From the NCBI GenBank assembly GCA_017442155.1, contig JAFSAU010000025.1:1-50303 (forward strand): a stretch of 50,303 nt of DNA. The letters are read 5' to 3'. A program made the translations under genes and the position numbers. Position 1 is the first letter of the stretch. Each line of letters opens with the position of its first letter. Source of the DNA: Clostridia bacterium (GTDB taxonomy: Bacteria; Bacillota; Clostridia; UMGS1883; UMGS1540). Below are positions 42,545-50,303 of the stretch, in pieces. Below the pieces are notes generated by a model. It was not told the origin of the DNA. It saw only the letters and a program-made list of their open reading frames with translations, and ran no database searches.

Positions 42545-44914
42545 TTACTCCTTCAGGAACTTCTTGATATCGGAAACCCCTGTGTACTTTTCCGCTGCGC
42601 CGCCACGGACAATGGCCAGGGTCGGTGCCTGTTTTATGCCGAGAGCCGTTGCCATTTCTGCATTCTCATCCGCCAGAAGCTTCGTATAGGTCACGCCGGC
42701 CTTATCCAGGCTCATGGCCGCCACCTTGCAGTTAGGGCAGGTGGCCGTTGTGAACAGATAGATTCCGTCTGCCACGGCACCGTCCTCCGGCTTTTCTGCC
42801 AGTGCTTCTACTGCTTTTTTGGTCAGTACGCGGTCTGCCGTGCCGGAAACATCGTACACCTTTCTGTCCTTATATTCCTGACTCTTACCGTCGTTCCAGT
42901 TCTGCACCGGACGGTAGTAACCGGTAATACGGCTGTAAACCTCTGTCTTTTCGCCGCAATCGGGACAAGTAAACTTTTCACCCTGAATATAACCGTGATT
43001 CTTACAAACGGAGTAAGTGGGCGAAAGTGTATAATACGGCAGGCTGTAATTTTCTGCAATTTTCTTTACCAGCGTAGCCGCGGCCTTCCAGTCCGGAAGC
43101 TTCTCGCCAAGGAAAGCGTGGAATACCGTACCGGAGGTATACAGCGTCTGCAGTTCGTCCTGGATGTCAAGTGCCGTGAAAATATCATCGGTGTAACCGA
43201 CCGGGAGGTGCGAGCTGTTGGTGTAGTAGGGTGTACCGTCGGTTCCGTCAGAAGCGGTGCGGATGTTGGGGAATTTCTTCCTGTCATGCTTTGCCAGACG
43301 GTATGCTGTGGATTCAGCCGGTGTGGCCTCCAAATTGTAAAGGTCACCGTACTGTTCCTGATAGTCGGACAGCCGTTCACGCATATGATTCAGAACGTCC
43401 TTGGTAAACTGCTGTACCTTCGGGTCGGTGAGGTCCGAACCCAGCCATTTGGCATTGAGGCCCACCTCGTTCATACCCACAAGGCCGATGGTGGAGAAGT
43501 GGTTATCAAAGGTGCCGAGATACCGCTTGGTATAGGGGTACAGGCCTTCTTCCAGAAGCTTGGTAATAACTGTACGCTTCACCTTCAGGGAACGGGCGGC
43601 AATGTCCATCATCCGATCGAGACGGGCATAAAAGTCCTGCTCATTCTGTGCCTGGTAGGCAATACGGGGCATGTTGATCGTTACAACCCCCACGCTACCG
43701 GTGCTTTCACCGCTACCGAAGAAACCGCCGGATTTCTTCCGGAGCTCACGCAGGTCCAGACGCAGTCTGCAGCACATGCTTCGCACGTCGCTGGGTTCCA
43801 TGTCGCTGTTGATATAGTTGGAGAAATAGGGTGTGCCGTATTTGGAAGTCATTTCAAACAGCAGACGGTTATTCTCCGTATCGGACCAATCAAAGTCACG
43901 GGTAATCGAATAGGTGGGAATCGGATACTGGAAGCCACGGCCATTCGCGTCACCGTCAATCATGATTTCAATGAATGCCTTGTTCACAAGGTCCATTTCT
44001 GCCTGGCAATCCTTGTACTTGAAGTCCGCTTCCTTACCGCCGATAATGCAGTTCAGCTCTGCCAGGTCTGCCGGCACCACCCAGTCTAAGGTAATGTTGG
44101 AGAACGGTGCCTGTGTGCCCCAGCGGCTGGGGGTATTTACACCGTAAATGAAGGATTCAATGCACTTCTTCACCTGGTCATAGGAAAGGTTGTCCACCTT
44201 AACGAAGGGAGCAAGATACGTATCAAAGGAAGAAAATGCCTGTGCGCCGGCCCACTCGTTCTGCATAATCCCAAGGAAGTTAACCATCTGATTACAGAGT
44301 GTAGCCAGATGCTTTGCCGGTGCCGAAGTAATCTTGCCGGAAACACCACCCAGGCCTTCCTGAATCAGCTGCTTTAGGGACCAGCCGGCACAGTAGCCTG
44401 TCAGCATGGAAAGGTCGTGAATGTGAATATCTGCATTTCTGTGCGCGTCGCCGATTTCATCATCGTACACCTCGCTCAGCCAGTAGTTGGCTGTAATTGC
44501 GCCGGAGTTACTGAGAATGAGGCCGCCCACAGAGTAGGTTACCGTGGAATTTTCCTTCACACGCCAGTCATTGATGTTGAGATAGTTGTTCACAATCTCC
44601 TTGTAGTCCAGAAGCGTTTCACTCAGGTTTCTGATTTTTTCACGCTGGCGGCGATACAGAATGTATGCCTTCGCCACCTCATCGTAGCCGGCCTTAATCA
44701 GGACCGATTCCACGCTGTCCTGGATATTTTCTACGGAAATACTGTTGTTTTTGATTTTCGGCTCAAATTCCGCCGTTACCTTTAATGCTAAAAAGTCAAT
44801 GATGTCAGAATTATACTGCTTTTCGCAGGCGTCAAAGGCCTGCTGGATGGCTGCACTGATTTTGGAAAGTTTAAAATCAACACTTTTGCCGTCACGTTTA
44901 ATAACATTATACAT
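42545..44914 (-). CDS. nrdD: Anaerobic ribonucleoside-triphosphate reductase with C-terminal glutaredoxin-like domain
   Basis: The 789-residue class III enzyme reduces ribonucleotides without oxygen. An ATP-cone-like N terminus starts YNVIKRDGKSVDF, and the zinc-finger/glycyl-radical end is CPDCGEKTEVYSRITGYYRP, giving radical glycine about residue 665. The last about 75 residues form a thioredoxin/glutaredoxin-like domain, GIYLFTTATCPNCKVAAMS, with redox pair Cys726 and Cys729. The ATG at 44914 follows AAAAGGAG. The fused tail and adjacent trxB suggest a thiol rather than formate electron route, which is an inference. Two NrdR-like boxes overlie its promoter. Confidence 0.92.
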   Translation of the reverse strand: MYNVIKRDGKSVDFKLSKISAAIQQAFDACEKQYNSDIIDFLALKVTAEFEPKIKNNSISVENIQDSVESVLIKAGYDEVAKAYILYRRQREKIRNLSETLLDYKEIVNNYLNINDWRVKENSTVTYSVGGLILSNSGAITANYWLSEVYDDEIGDAHRNADIHIHDLSMLTGYCAGWSLKQLIQEGLGGVSGKITSAPAKHLATLCNQMVNFLGIMQNEWAGAQAFSSFDTYLAPFVKVDNLSYDQVKKCIESFIYGVNTPSRWGTQAPFSNITLDWVVPADLAELNCIIGGKEADFKYKDCQAEMDLVNKAFIEIMIDGDANGRGFQYPIPTYSITRDFDWSDTENNRLLFEMTSKYGTPYFSNYINSDMEPSDVRSMCCRLRLDLRELRKKSGGFFGSGESTGSVGVVTINMPRIAYQAQNEQDFYARLDRMMDIAARSLKVKRTVITKLLEEGLYPYTKRYLGTFDNHFSTIGLVGMNEVGLNAKWLGSDLTDPKVQQFTKDVLNHMRERLSDYQEQYGDLYNLEATPAESTAYRLAKHDRKKFPNIRTASDGTDGTPYYTNSSHLPVGYTDDIFTALDIQDELQTLYTSGTVFHAFLGEKLPDWKAAATLVKKIAENYSLPYYTLSPTYSVCKNHGYIQGEKFTCPDCGEKTEVYSRITGYYRPVQNWNDGKSQEYKDRKVYDVSGTADRVLTKKAVEALAEKPEDGAVADGIYLFTTATCPNCKVAAMSLDKAGVTYTKLLADENAEMATALGIKQAPTLAIVRGGAAEKYTGVSDIKKFLKE

Positions 44915-44945
44915 GCCTTCATCTCCTTTTCTTGTGTCTGCATCT

Positions 44946-44996
44946 ATTCTACCATATATATTGTGCTTTGTCAAGAAAAATTTGCATATATTGTGT
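44946..44996 (-). promoter_or_regulatory. nrdD promoter with two NrdR-box-like sites
   Basis: On the minus strand TTGACA (plus 44969-44974) and TAGAAT (plus 44946-44951) are 17 bases apart. Sites at 44951-44966 and 44981-44996 match the ACACWATATATWGTGT consensus at about 13 and 11 of 16 positions and are spaced 30 bases centre to centre. NrdR, an ATP/dATP-sensing repressor, is expected here. Confidence 0.75.
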
Positions 44997-44998
44997 TT

Positions 44999-45688
44999 TT
45001 ATATTCCACGAAGCACAGTATTTGGTATATAAGGTGTGGCCCGAAGCCGCATTTTCTCCATATTTTCAGGGGTATGGGCAGAAAGTCCTTCGCCAATTAA
45101 ATTTCCGGAATTAACAAAATTCTGAAGAAAAAACCGCTTCGCACCCCGGATACGGACGGCAATTTTTTCAATATCCTCTTCCGTATGCAGCTCCCGCACC
45201 ACCGTGGTACGAAACTCGTAGTCCACCACATCCGAAAGGAGTAGGTCTATACTTTTTTCTATCAGCCCGGTGTCAATCTCTACCCCTGCTGTCAGACTGT
45301 ATTTTTCGAGACAGTTTTTCACGTCCATGGCCACATAATCCACAAGTCCGGCCTCTGTCAGCTCCTGCAGCTTTTCAGGAAAGCTTCCGTTTGTATCCAG
45401 CTTTACACGGTAGCCGAGACCCCGGATTTTTCCGATAAAAGCGGCAATATCGGGCTGGATTAGCGGCTCGCCGCCGGTGATGCATACACCATCTAAAACA
45501 CCCCGGCGTTTTTCCAGCAATGCAAAAAAGTCTGTCTCGGCAATGGCAGGCTCTGCCCCGACCGTCGTCACCAGCCCCGCATTGTGGCAAAAGGGACAAC
45601 GGAAATTACAGCCGCCCGTAAAAACTGTACAGGCGGTATGCCCCGGATAATCCAAAAGCGTCAGCTTTTGCAGGCCGAAAATTTTCAT
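44999..45688 (-). CDS. nrdG: Anaerobic ribonucleotide reductase activating protein
   Basis: The 229-residue radical SAM enzyme holds C27, C31 and C34 in GGCNFRCPFCHNAGLV, the [4Fe-4S] ligands that cleave SAM to install the glycyl radical on NrdD. GVCITGGEPLIQPDI is the next radical SAM motif. It precedes nrdD with its own promoter and is likely co-regulated. Its C terminus ends 85 bases before the nrdD start. Confidence 0.93.
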   Translation of the reverse strand: MKIFGLQKLTLLDYPGHTACTVFTGGCNFRCPFCHNAGLVTTVGAEPAIAETDFFALLEKRRGVLDGVCITGGEPLIQPDIAAFIGKIRGLGYRVKLDTNGSFPEKLQELTEAGLVDYVAMDVKNCLEKYSLTAGVEIDTGLIEKSIDLLLSDVVDYEFRTTVVRELHTEEDIEKIAVRIRGAKRFFLQNFVNSGNLIGEGLSAHTPENMEKMRLRATPYIPNTVLRGI

Positions 45689-45708
45689 ATGTATCGTCTC
45701 CTATAAGT

Positions 45709-45748
45709 ATACTATATATAGTATATCACGTCCCGGTTCTAAAGGCAA
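45709..45748 (-). promoter_or_regulatory. nrdG promoter overlapped by an NrdR-like palindrome
   Basis: On the minus strand TTGCCT (plus 45743-45748) and TATACT (plus 45720-45725) are 17 bases apart. The palindrome ATACTATATATAGTAT (45709-45724) matches the NrdR box at about 14 of 16 positions. No second box at the usual 31-32-base spacing was found. Confidence 0.7.
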
Positions 45749-45755
45749 GCTTTTC

Positions 45756-47054
45756 TTACAGAATATCCACATATTCTCCGGAGAGTGCCCGGTTCATACT
45801 CCGCACGGCACAGAATTTCCCGCACATGGAGCAGGTTTCCTCCACCTCCGGCTTCCGCTCCGACCGGATTTTTTTTGCTGTTTCCGGGTCCATGGCGCAC
45901 TTCCACTGTGCCTCCCAGTCTAAGGTCCGTCTCGCCTCTGCCATGGCATCATCCATATCCTGCGCGTGAGGAATATGCTTTGCAATATCTGCCGCATGGG
46001 CTGCAATTTTTGAGGCCATAATGCCTTGGCGAACATCCTCTATATCCGGCAGTGCAAGATGCTCTGCCGGCGTTACATAGCAGAGGAAAGCCGCTCCCGC
46101 CGCCGCTGCCACCGCTCCGCCGATTGCCGAGGTAATATGGTCATAGCCGGGGGCAATATCTGTCACAAGCGGCCCCAGCACGTAGAAGGGCGCGCCCATG
46201 CAAATGGTCTGCTGCAGCTTCATATTGGCCGCAATCTGGTCCAGCGGCATATGTCCCGGTCCTTCAATCATAACCTGCACATCCCGTTCCCATGCCCGCT
46301 TTGTCAGTTCCCCAAGCCGCACCAGCTCCTCTATCTGGCACACATCTCCTGCATCTGCAAGACATCCGGGGCGGCACGCATCCCCTAAGGAAATTGTCAC
46401 ATCATACTCCCGACAGATATCCAGAATTTCGTCAAAATATTCGTAAAAAGGGTTTTCCTCTCCCGTCATACACATCCAGGCAAACACCAGCGAGCCGCCG
46501 CGGGAGACGATATTCATCTTTCGTTTATGCCGACGGATCTGGTCGATGGTATTCCGGGTGATCCCGCAGTGCAGTGTCACAAAGTCCACACCGTCCTCGG
46601 CGTGCAGACGGACCACATCCAAAAAATCCCGGGCTGACAGCGTAGCCAGGTCCCGCCTGTAATGAATCACACTATCATACACCGGTACTGTACCCAGCAT
46701 GACCGGGCACTCCTGTACCAGCTTCTGCCGGAAGGGCTGGGTGTTTCCGTGGGAAGATAAATCCATAATTGCATCCGCACCCAGCTCCACCGCCGTCATC
46801 ACCTTTTTCATTTCCACGTCATAGTCCCTGCAGTCGCGCGATACGCCGAGATTTACATTGATTTTCGTCCGGAGCATTGAACCGACACCACAGGGCACAA
46901 TACATCTGTGCTTTTTATTGGCACAGATGACCACCCGACCCCTTTCCACCAGCTCCCGGATTTCCCCCGGCGTGCGGAATTCCTTTTCTGCCACCGTGCG
47001 CATTTCCTCCGTGATAATTCCCTTCTTCGCTGCCTCCATTTGTGTTTTGTACAT
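45756..47054 (-). CDS. thiC: Phosphomethylpyrimidine synthase ThiC
   Basis: The 432-residue radical SAM enzyme makes the thiamine pyrimidine HMP-P from AIR. The C-terminal iron-sulfur motif CSMCGKFCA is present, and [31 protein letters not shown] and [11 protein letters not shown] fit the family. It is 432 residues, like the short clostridial form rather than the 600-residue proteobacterial form. A TPP riboswitch and terminator precede it. No other thiamine gene is visible. Confidence 0.95.
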   Translation of the reverse strand: MYKTQMEAAKKGIITEEMRTVAEKEFRTPGEIRELVERGRVVICANKKHRCIVPCGVGSMLRTKINVNLGVSRDCRDYDVEMKKVMTAVELGADAIMDLSSHGNTQPFRQKLVQECPVMLGTVPVYDSVIHYRRDLATLSARDFLDVVRLHAEDGVDFVTLHCGITRNTIDQIRRHKRKMNIVSRGGSLVFAWMCMTGEENPFYEYFDEILDICREYDVTISLGDACRPGCLADAGDVCQIEELVRLGELTKRAWERDVQVMIEGPGHMPLDQIAANMKLQQTICMGAPFYVLGPLVTDIAPGYDHITSAIGGAVAAAAGAAFLCYVTPAEHLALPDIEDVRQGIMASKIAAHAADIAKHIPHAQDMDDAMAEARRTLDWEAQWKCAMDPETAKKIRSERKPEVEETCSMCGKFCAVRSMNRALSGEYVDIL

Positions 47055-47083
47055 TTGTGTTTCCTCCTTCTCTGGTATACAAA

Positions 47084-47116
47084 AAAACGGACGTTCCCCG
47101 ATGGAGCATCCGTTTT
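47084..47116 (-). terminator. Riboswitch-controlled intrinsic terminator before thiC
   Basis: AAAACGGA and TCCGTTTT (plus 47109-47116 and 47084-47091) form the outer stem and a T run follows on the minus strand. It is between the TPP aptamer and the thiC ribosome site (AGGAGG), so it is the probable expression platform. Confidence 0.75.
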
Positions 47117-47130
47117 ACATGTACAAAGCA

Positions 47131-47222
47131 CCTATAACTTCCTACGTCGGCATTACCCGCATCAGGTTAAAGGGTCGAAGCTCTTTCACTTCCTCTCAGC
47201 CGGTCTACCGGCTCCCCTGTGT
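47131..47222 (-). promoter_or_regulatory. TPP riboswitch (THI element)
   Basis: On the minus strand the aptamer carries GCTGAGAG (the P2/P3 core), GACCCTTTAACCTGAT, GGGTAATGCC and CGTAGGAAGT, the conserved THI-box series. Thiamine pyrophosphate binding should favour the terminator at 47084 and lower thiC expression. Confidence 0.92.
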
Positions 47223-47231
47223 TTTTTTAGT

Positions 47232-47260
47232 ATTATACACCTATTTTTCCATAAATGCAA
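47232..47260 (-). promoter_or_regulatory. thiC promoter
   Basis: On the minus strand TTGCAT (plus 47255-47260) and TATAAT (plus 47232-47237) are 17 bases apart, with the transcript beginning just before the riboswitch aptamer. Confidence 0.85.
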
Positions 47261-47273
47261 GTGTTTTTTTAAA

Positions 47274-47930
47274 TTAAGCTGAAATACTGAAAAGACCTTC
47301 CTCTTCCGCCTGGTTGTAAATGCCAAAGCACCCCAGCTTTCCGTCTGCTGTCCCTAAATTCGACCTTCCGCCGGGATACCAGTTTACAAAAGCCTCCGGC
47401 AGCATTGCCAGGGGTGCTGTGGGCGTATACAGGAAGAACGTCCTTCCGCCCTCCAGTCCGACCGCACCCGACGTTACATATTTTACTTCATTTTCAATCC
47501 ATTCCTGTCCGGCCGCTTTTTCAAGCTGCAGGTCCGTCAGCTGCATGGTAAGGGTGTAATCATCAATTTTCTCAAAGTCTGCGAATTTCCCCGAAAAAGA
47601 GGAGAGATACACCGTCGCCAGATGTCCCTCACCGCTCTCCCCGGCATTGGAGTCGCTGTATTCACCTGAAAAAGTACCGTCCGCCCCCAATAGCAGTGTT
47701 GTCGCCCAGGCCCCTGCACCACTGGAAAATATGAATTCTTTCCTTCCCGTCCAGGGCAGAGTTCGGGGCGCAGGCGTTGGGGTTGCCAGCGTAATTTTCT
47801 GCGGCTTTACCGCCGGTGCAGAAGCAGCCGGTGTATCCGCTGTCCCGCCCGTATGTTCGGGCGCATCCTTCGTGCACGCAAACAGAAGAAGCGTACAAAG
47901 TGCCATCATAAAACATATTGCTTTTTTCAT
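47274..47930 (-). CDS. Lipoprotein of unknown function
   Basis: The 218-residue protein has a lipoprotein signal peptide with lipobox LLFAC (Cys19). A Thr/Ala/Pro-rich linker (residues about 28-60) leads to one beta-rich domain of about 150 residues, with GAWATTLLLGADGTFSGEYS and an AVGLEGGRTFFLYTPTAPLA segment. I recognise no family. It lies 25 bases downstream of the LRR/SLH protein gene and shares its orientation, so the two may be cotranscribed. Confidence 0.75.
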   Translation of the reverse strand: MKKAICFMMALCTLLLFACTKDAPEHTGGTADTPAASAPAVKPQKITLATPTPAPRTLPWTGRKEFIFSSGAGAWATTLLLGADGTFSGEYSDSNAGESGEGHLATVYLSSFSGKFADFEKIDDYTLTMQLTDLQLEKAAGQEWIENEVKYVTSGAVGLEGGRTFFLYTPTAPLAMLPEAFVNWYPGGRSNLGTADGKLGCFGIYNQAEEEGLFSISA

Positions 47931-47955
47931 TTATGAATTCCTCTCTTTTGTTTTT

Positions 47956-50073
47956 TCAGGCAAGGGGCAGAATTTCGAGGGTTGTCTCCCCGCTTGCAAG
48001 GTCTGTGGTATACGAATAGGTGCCGGCCTCTCTGAGAACGGTTTCACCGTCTGCCAGCGGCTCTGCAAAGCTGCAGGAATACCGGAACGTTTTCTTATCC
48101 TCACTGAAAGCGTAGGTATCCGGCTCTGCCAATGTCCCCTCCAGGTCCGCTTGCGGCAGGGGCAGGTAAATCCGCTTTTCGCCGCTCGCCGGCACATGCA
48201 GATTTTCATTGTAAATCAGGCAAAGCACACCACCGGACGGACGGCCGATATTTACGCCTTGTAACACCGTGTACCATCCGGGTGACCTGTCACGAAAATC
48301 CGCACCAATAAACCGGGACAGCTCGGACGTAGTCCGGCTCCGCAAGCACTTATACGCGCTATCTGCCGTATCCCTTTCATAAATCGCCGTTTTCCATTCT
48401 TCCGGCGTAAAAACGTCAAAAGCAATCAGTTTTTCATAAAGCTGTCCATAACTTCTCGTGTAGGCAAAAAGTGCCGAAAAGGAAATATTGAACATCTCAG
48501 CACGCAGAAAGCTTTCATCATCATATGCATATTCCCATATCCCTGCGCTTTTTGCCAGTGCATAGGGGTCGTTCCATGTAAATTCCGTCCAGTCGAGGTC
48601 ATCGCGATACCCTAATGTGCGGAGTACGAACGTCAGAAACATCTCTCGGCTGACAGGACTTTGTGCATCAAAAAGCGTTTCGGAAACGCCCCTCGTCAGT
48701 CCTTGGTCATATGCCAGCGAAACGTAGCCATCCGCCCATGCAGGCACATCCGTAAAGGGATGGGTTTTTCCGTAGCTTTGTGCGCGTGCCTCGTTCCCTT
48801 GCAGTCGTACCAGCATCGCTACGGCTTCCGCCCGGGTCGCTGTGGCAGCAAGGTCAAACATGGGTCTTCCACTCTCGTCCATGCCAATCCCTTTCGCAAG
48901 ACCGAGCCGGTAAAGCTGATCAGCATGTCTTCCGCTGCCATTATAGCAAAACCCCGTGACTTCGGCACCGCCGTCCTCCAAAAGTGTAACAGCAATGGGT
49001 GCGCTTCCGTTTATCAGAACTTGTTCCATAACCTGCGCCTCCGAGGTGAATTTTCTGTCCCCCACGGGCGCAAGCGTCACTGTTACATTATACGTTCCAT
49101 CGCTTCTGCCTTGGATCATTGAACCTTCCCGCGTAAAATCCGGCGTACTGTCCTCGGTAAAGTCTACAAATGCCGACCGCAGATTTCCGTGATCCGGAAT
49201 CGATGCGTAAAGTATCACCTTCTGCTTTTCCTGCACCTCTTCCTTTTCATATGGCGCGTCCATCGCCGAAAAAGCAATATCGTTTTCCGCGGCATAGCTT
49301 TGAGCATATGAACCGGCAGGCGCATAAATCGTCAGATTGGATGTATCCGCCGAAAGGACATGGGTGCCGTGTGCCGTATATACCACCCTTTTGAATTCTC
49401 CCGGTGCAATATACGTAATGGTTTCCGGCAAAATCAGCTTTTTCAGACGTCCCGCCTCAAAAATCGGCAATGTTCCATCCTCACCGAGAAGATGCAGACC
49501 ATTCTCTCCTTTCGGTGCCTGAAAAATCAAAGTCTCCAATTTCGTGCAATCTTTAAAAGCGAGCATACCAAAGGACTCTATTGTGGAAGGCAGTACGAGT
49601 TCCCGTAATCCTGTGCCGGAAAATGCAAACGCCGCAATGTGCAAAAGTCCTTCCGGCAAAGTAATGGTGTGTAAATTACTGGCAGAAAAGCAACTGTCCG
49701 GAATTTCTTTGGTTTCTGTCGAAAGCTTCACCGTGTGGAGCGCAGCCCCGTAAAACAGATTCTCGGAAAGCTGTGGAAATGCTGACAGGTCACAGAAATG
49801 AAAATGGGAGTACGCAAAGGCTCCCCTTCCGAAACCCGTCACGCAATAGCCGCCGATTTCCTGCGGAATCACCAGTTCTTCCCCTGTAAGTACATTTTTG
49901 TTATAGCCGGTAATCTGCGCTTCCTTCGCCGCTTCATCTGTCACCACATAGTAAAAACCGTCTGCATACAGTGTCTCCGGCTTTTTAGGGCCGTCCACAC
50001 CATCTGCCTGCACCGCCGTGCCGAATCCAAAGCAAAGAAACGCCGCCAGCAGGGTTGCCAAAATTTTTCTCAT
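47956..50073 (-). CDS. Secreted leucine-rich-repeat (BspA-like) protein with SLH-like repeats
   Basis: The 705-residue protein has a signal peptide (MRKILATLLAAFLCFGFGTA). BspA/LRR_5-type repeats occur at about residues 85-265 (IPDSCFSASNLHTITLPEG, LVLPSTIESFGMLAFKDCTK). SLH-like segments follow (about 385-560: ATRAEAVAMLVRLQG, FTDVPAWADGYVSLAYDQGL, SPVSREMFLTFVLRTL), then a C-terminal beta domain. The ATG at 50073 follows AGGGG; an upstream in-frame start (50136) would lie in the promoter. Such proteins are often surface adhesins or binding proteins. Confidence 0.85.
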   Translation of the reverse strand: MRKILATLLAAFLCFGFGTAVQADGVDGPKKPETLYADGFYYVVTDEAAKEAQITGYNKNVLTGEELVIPQEIGGYCVTGFGRGAFAYSHFHFCDLSAFPQLSENLFYGAALHTVKLSTETKEIPDSCFSASNLHTITLPEGLLHIAAFAFSGTGLRELVLPSTIESFGMLAFKDCTKLETLIFQAPKGENGLHLLGEDGTLPIFEAGRLKKLILPETITYIAPGEFKRVVYTAHGTHVLSADTSNLTIYAPAGSYAQSYAAENDIAFSAMDAPYEKEEVQEKQKVILYASIPDHGNLRSAFVDFTEDSTPDFTREGSMIQGRSDGTYNVTVTLAPVGDRKFTSEAQVMEQVLINGSAPIAVTLLEDGGAEVTGFCYNGSGRHADQLYRLGLAKGIGMDESGRPMFDLAATATRAEAVAMLVRLQGNEARAQSYGKTHPFTDVPAWADGYVSLAYDQGLTRGVSETLFDAQSPVSREMFLTFVLRTLGYRDDLDWTEFTWNDPYALAKSAGIWEYAYDDESFLRAEMFNISFSALFAYTRSYGQLYEKLIAFDVFTPEEWKTAIYERDTADSAYKCLRSRTTSELSRFIGADFRDRSPGWYTVLQGVNIGRPSGGVLCLIYNENLHVPASGEKRIYLPLPQADLEGTLAEPDTYAFSEDKKTFRYSCSFAEPLADGETVLREAGTYSYTTDLASGETTLEILPLA

Positions 50074-50104
50074 CTTGCGCCCCCTTAAAAAATATTGTAA
50101 TTTT

Positions 50105-50133
50105 ATTATACACTGCATTTGTATATCTGTCAA
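50105..50133 (-). promoter_or_regulatory. Consensus promoter of the LRR/SLH-like protein gene
   Basis: On the minus strand TTGACA (plus 50128-50133) and TATAAT (plus 50105-50110) are 17 bases apart, a perfect match to consensus. Confidence 0.9.
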
Positions 50134-50195
50134 CACGAAATGTAAAAAGGCGAGGATACGCGCTGTAGGTTTACAATAGATGTGTTACACTACAC

Positions 50196-50233
50196 GCAAT
50201 TTTGTTACGAGCAAAGCTCATAACAGAAATTGC
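50196..50233. terminator. Hairpin beside the right-end IS-like sequence
   Basis: GCAATTT, GTTA and GAGC pair with GCTC, TAAC and AAATTGC around an AAA loop, with small interruptions. It lies five bases before the IS-like start at 50239, as the hairpin at 102-124 lies before the copy at 134. It has no clear T tail, so it may be a terminator remnant or an insertion-target hairpin. Confidence 0.45.
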
Positions 50234-50238
50234 ATGTT

Positions 50239-50303
50239 CAAAAAAATATACGGAAACTTTCTGAAATGTGTTATAGTTAAGTTACCACACAAAACTACAC
50301 AAA
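50239..50303 (+). mobile_element. Left end of a second copy of the IS481-like element, cut by the window edge
   Basis: The first 17 bases equal 134-150, and the extended -10 region TGTTATAGTTAAGT is also the same. The rest differs at several positions, so it is a diverged copy, not a duplicate by recent transposition. The transposase would begin just past the window. Confidence 0.7.

Noticed and set aside
42995..44089. A 364-codon plus-strand open frame
   Set aside because: It is antisense to nrdD, whose family motifs, start site and codon use are unambiguous.
1..50303. A composite transposon carrying the whole window
   Set aside because: The left IS copy has lost its transposase and right end, and the right copy is cut by the edge. 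Fifty kilobases with ordinary core genes (murA, ftsEX, alr, thiC, nrdD) do not look like transposon cargo.

Overview
The window looks like chromosomal DNA from an anaerobic, Gram-positive-type member of the Clostridia (Firmicutes). Pointers are oxygen-sensitive class III ribonucleotide reductase (nrdD/nrdG), SLH-domain surface proteins, a glgC/glgD pair, alanine racemase plus D-amino-acid transaminase, a PdaA-type deacetylase, and consensus sigma-A promoters with strong AGGAGG ribosome sites. Species cannot be named from the sequence alone. No rRNA, tRNA, CRISPR array or prophage was seen.

Left edge (1-425): the leader of an element reading left off the edge, a perfect hairpin, and a decayed IS481-like transposase start. 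A second copy of that IS 5' end begins at 50239, so related IS ends face the same way at both window edges. Region 426-12900 is a leftward block: a secreted protein with carbohydrate-binding-like domains, two paralogous multidomain glycosidase-like proteins (one ending in SLH repeats), a large N-terminal SLH protein and a serine hydrolase. A consensus promoter heads the block and an AraC-type regulator is divergent from it.

Region 12948-25115 holds the AraC regulator, an EamA transporter, a two-gene operon of a ribokinase fused to an AraC-type DNA-binding domain plus a nucleoside hydrolase, an acyl-CoA synthetase, murA, and an XRE repressor. The repressor diverges from a 1339-residue cysteine-peptidase-like/InlB-repeat/GLUG surface protein whose promoter carries GTAAACAAAA operator repeats.

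Region 25310-31847 is the most coherent metabolic unit: D-amino-acid transaminase, both halves of the vertebrate D-glutamate cyclase (DUF4392 and DUF1445) as separate genes, the three 5-oxoprolinase subunits pxpB, pxpC and pxpA, and alanine racemase. Together they suggest a D-glutamate / 5-oxoproline / glutamate cycle linked to cell-wall amino acids. After it (31850-32530) comes a non-coding stretch with a MITE-like inverted-repeat element and a probable type I toxin-antitoxin locus (23-residue membrane peptide plus convergent antisense RNA).

Region 32554-41616 carries a PdaA-like deacetylase translationally coupled to glgD and glgC (leftward), then a PucR/CdaR-like regulator, ftsE, ftsX, an EnvC-like M23 hydrolase, a CtpA-type protease and a GNAT acetyltransferase (rightward, division and wall remodelling). 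Region 41634-50136 is leftward: an unusual thioredoxin reductase, nrdD with a fused glutaredoxin-like tail, nrdG (both with NrdR-box-like promoters), thiC under a TPP riboswitch, a lipoprotein, and a leucine-rich-repeat/SLH-like surface protein.
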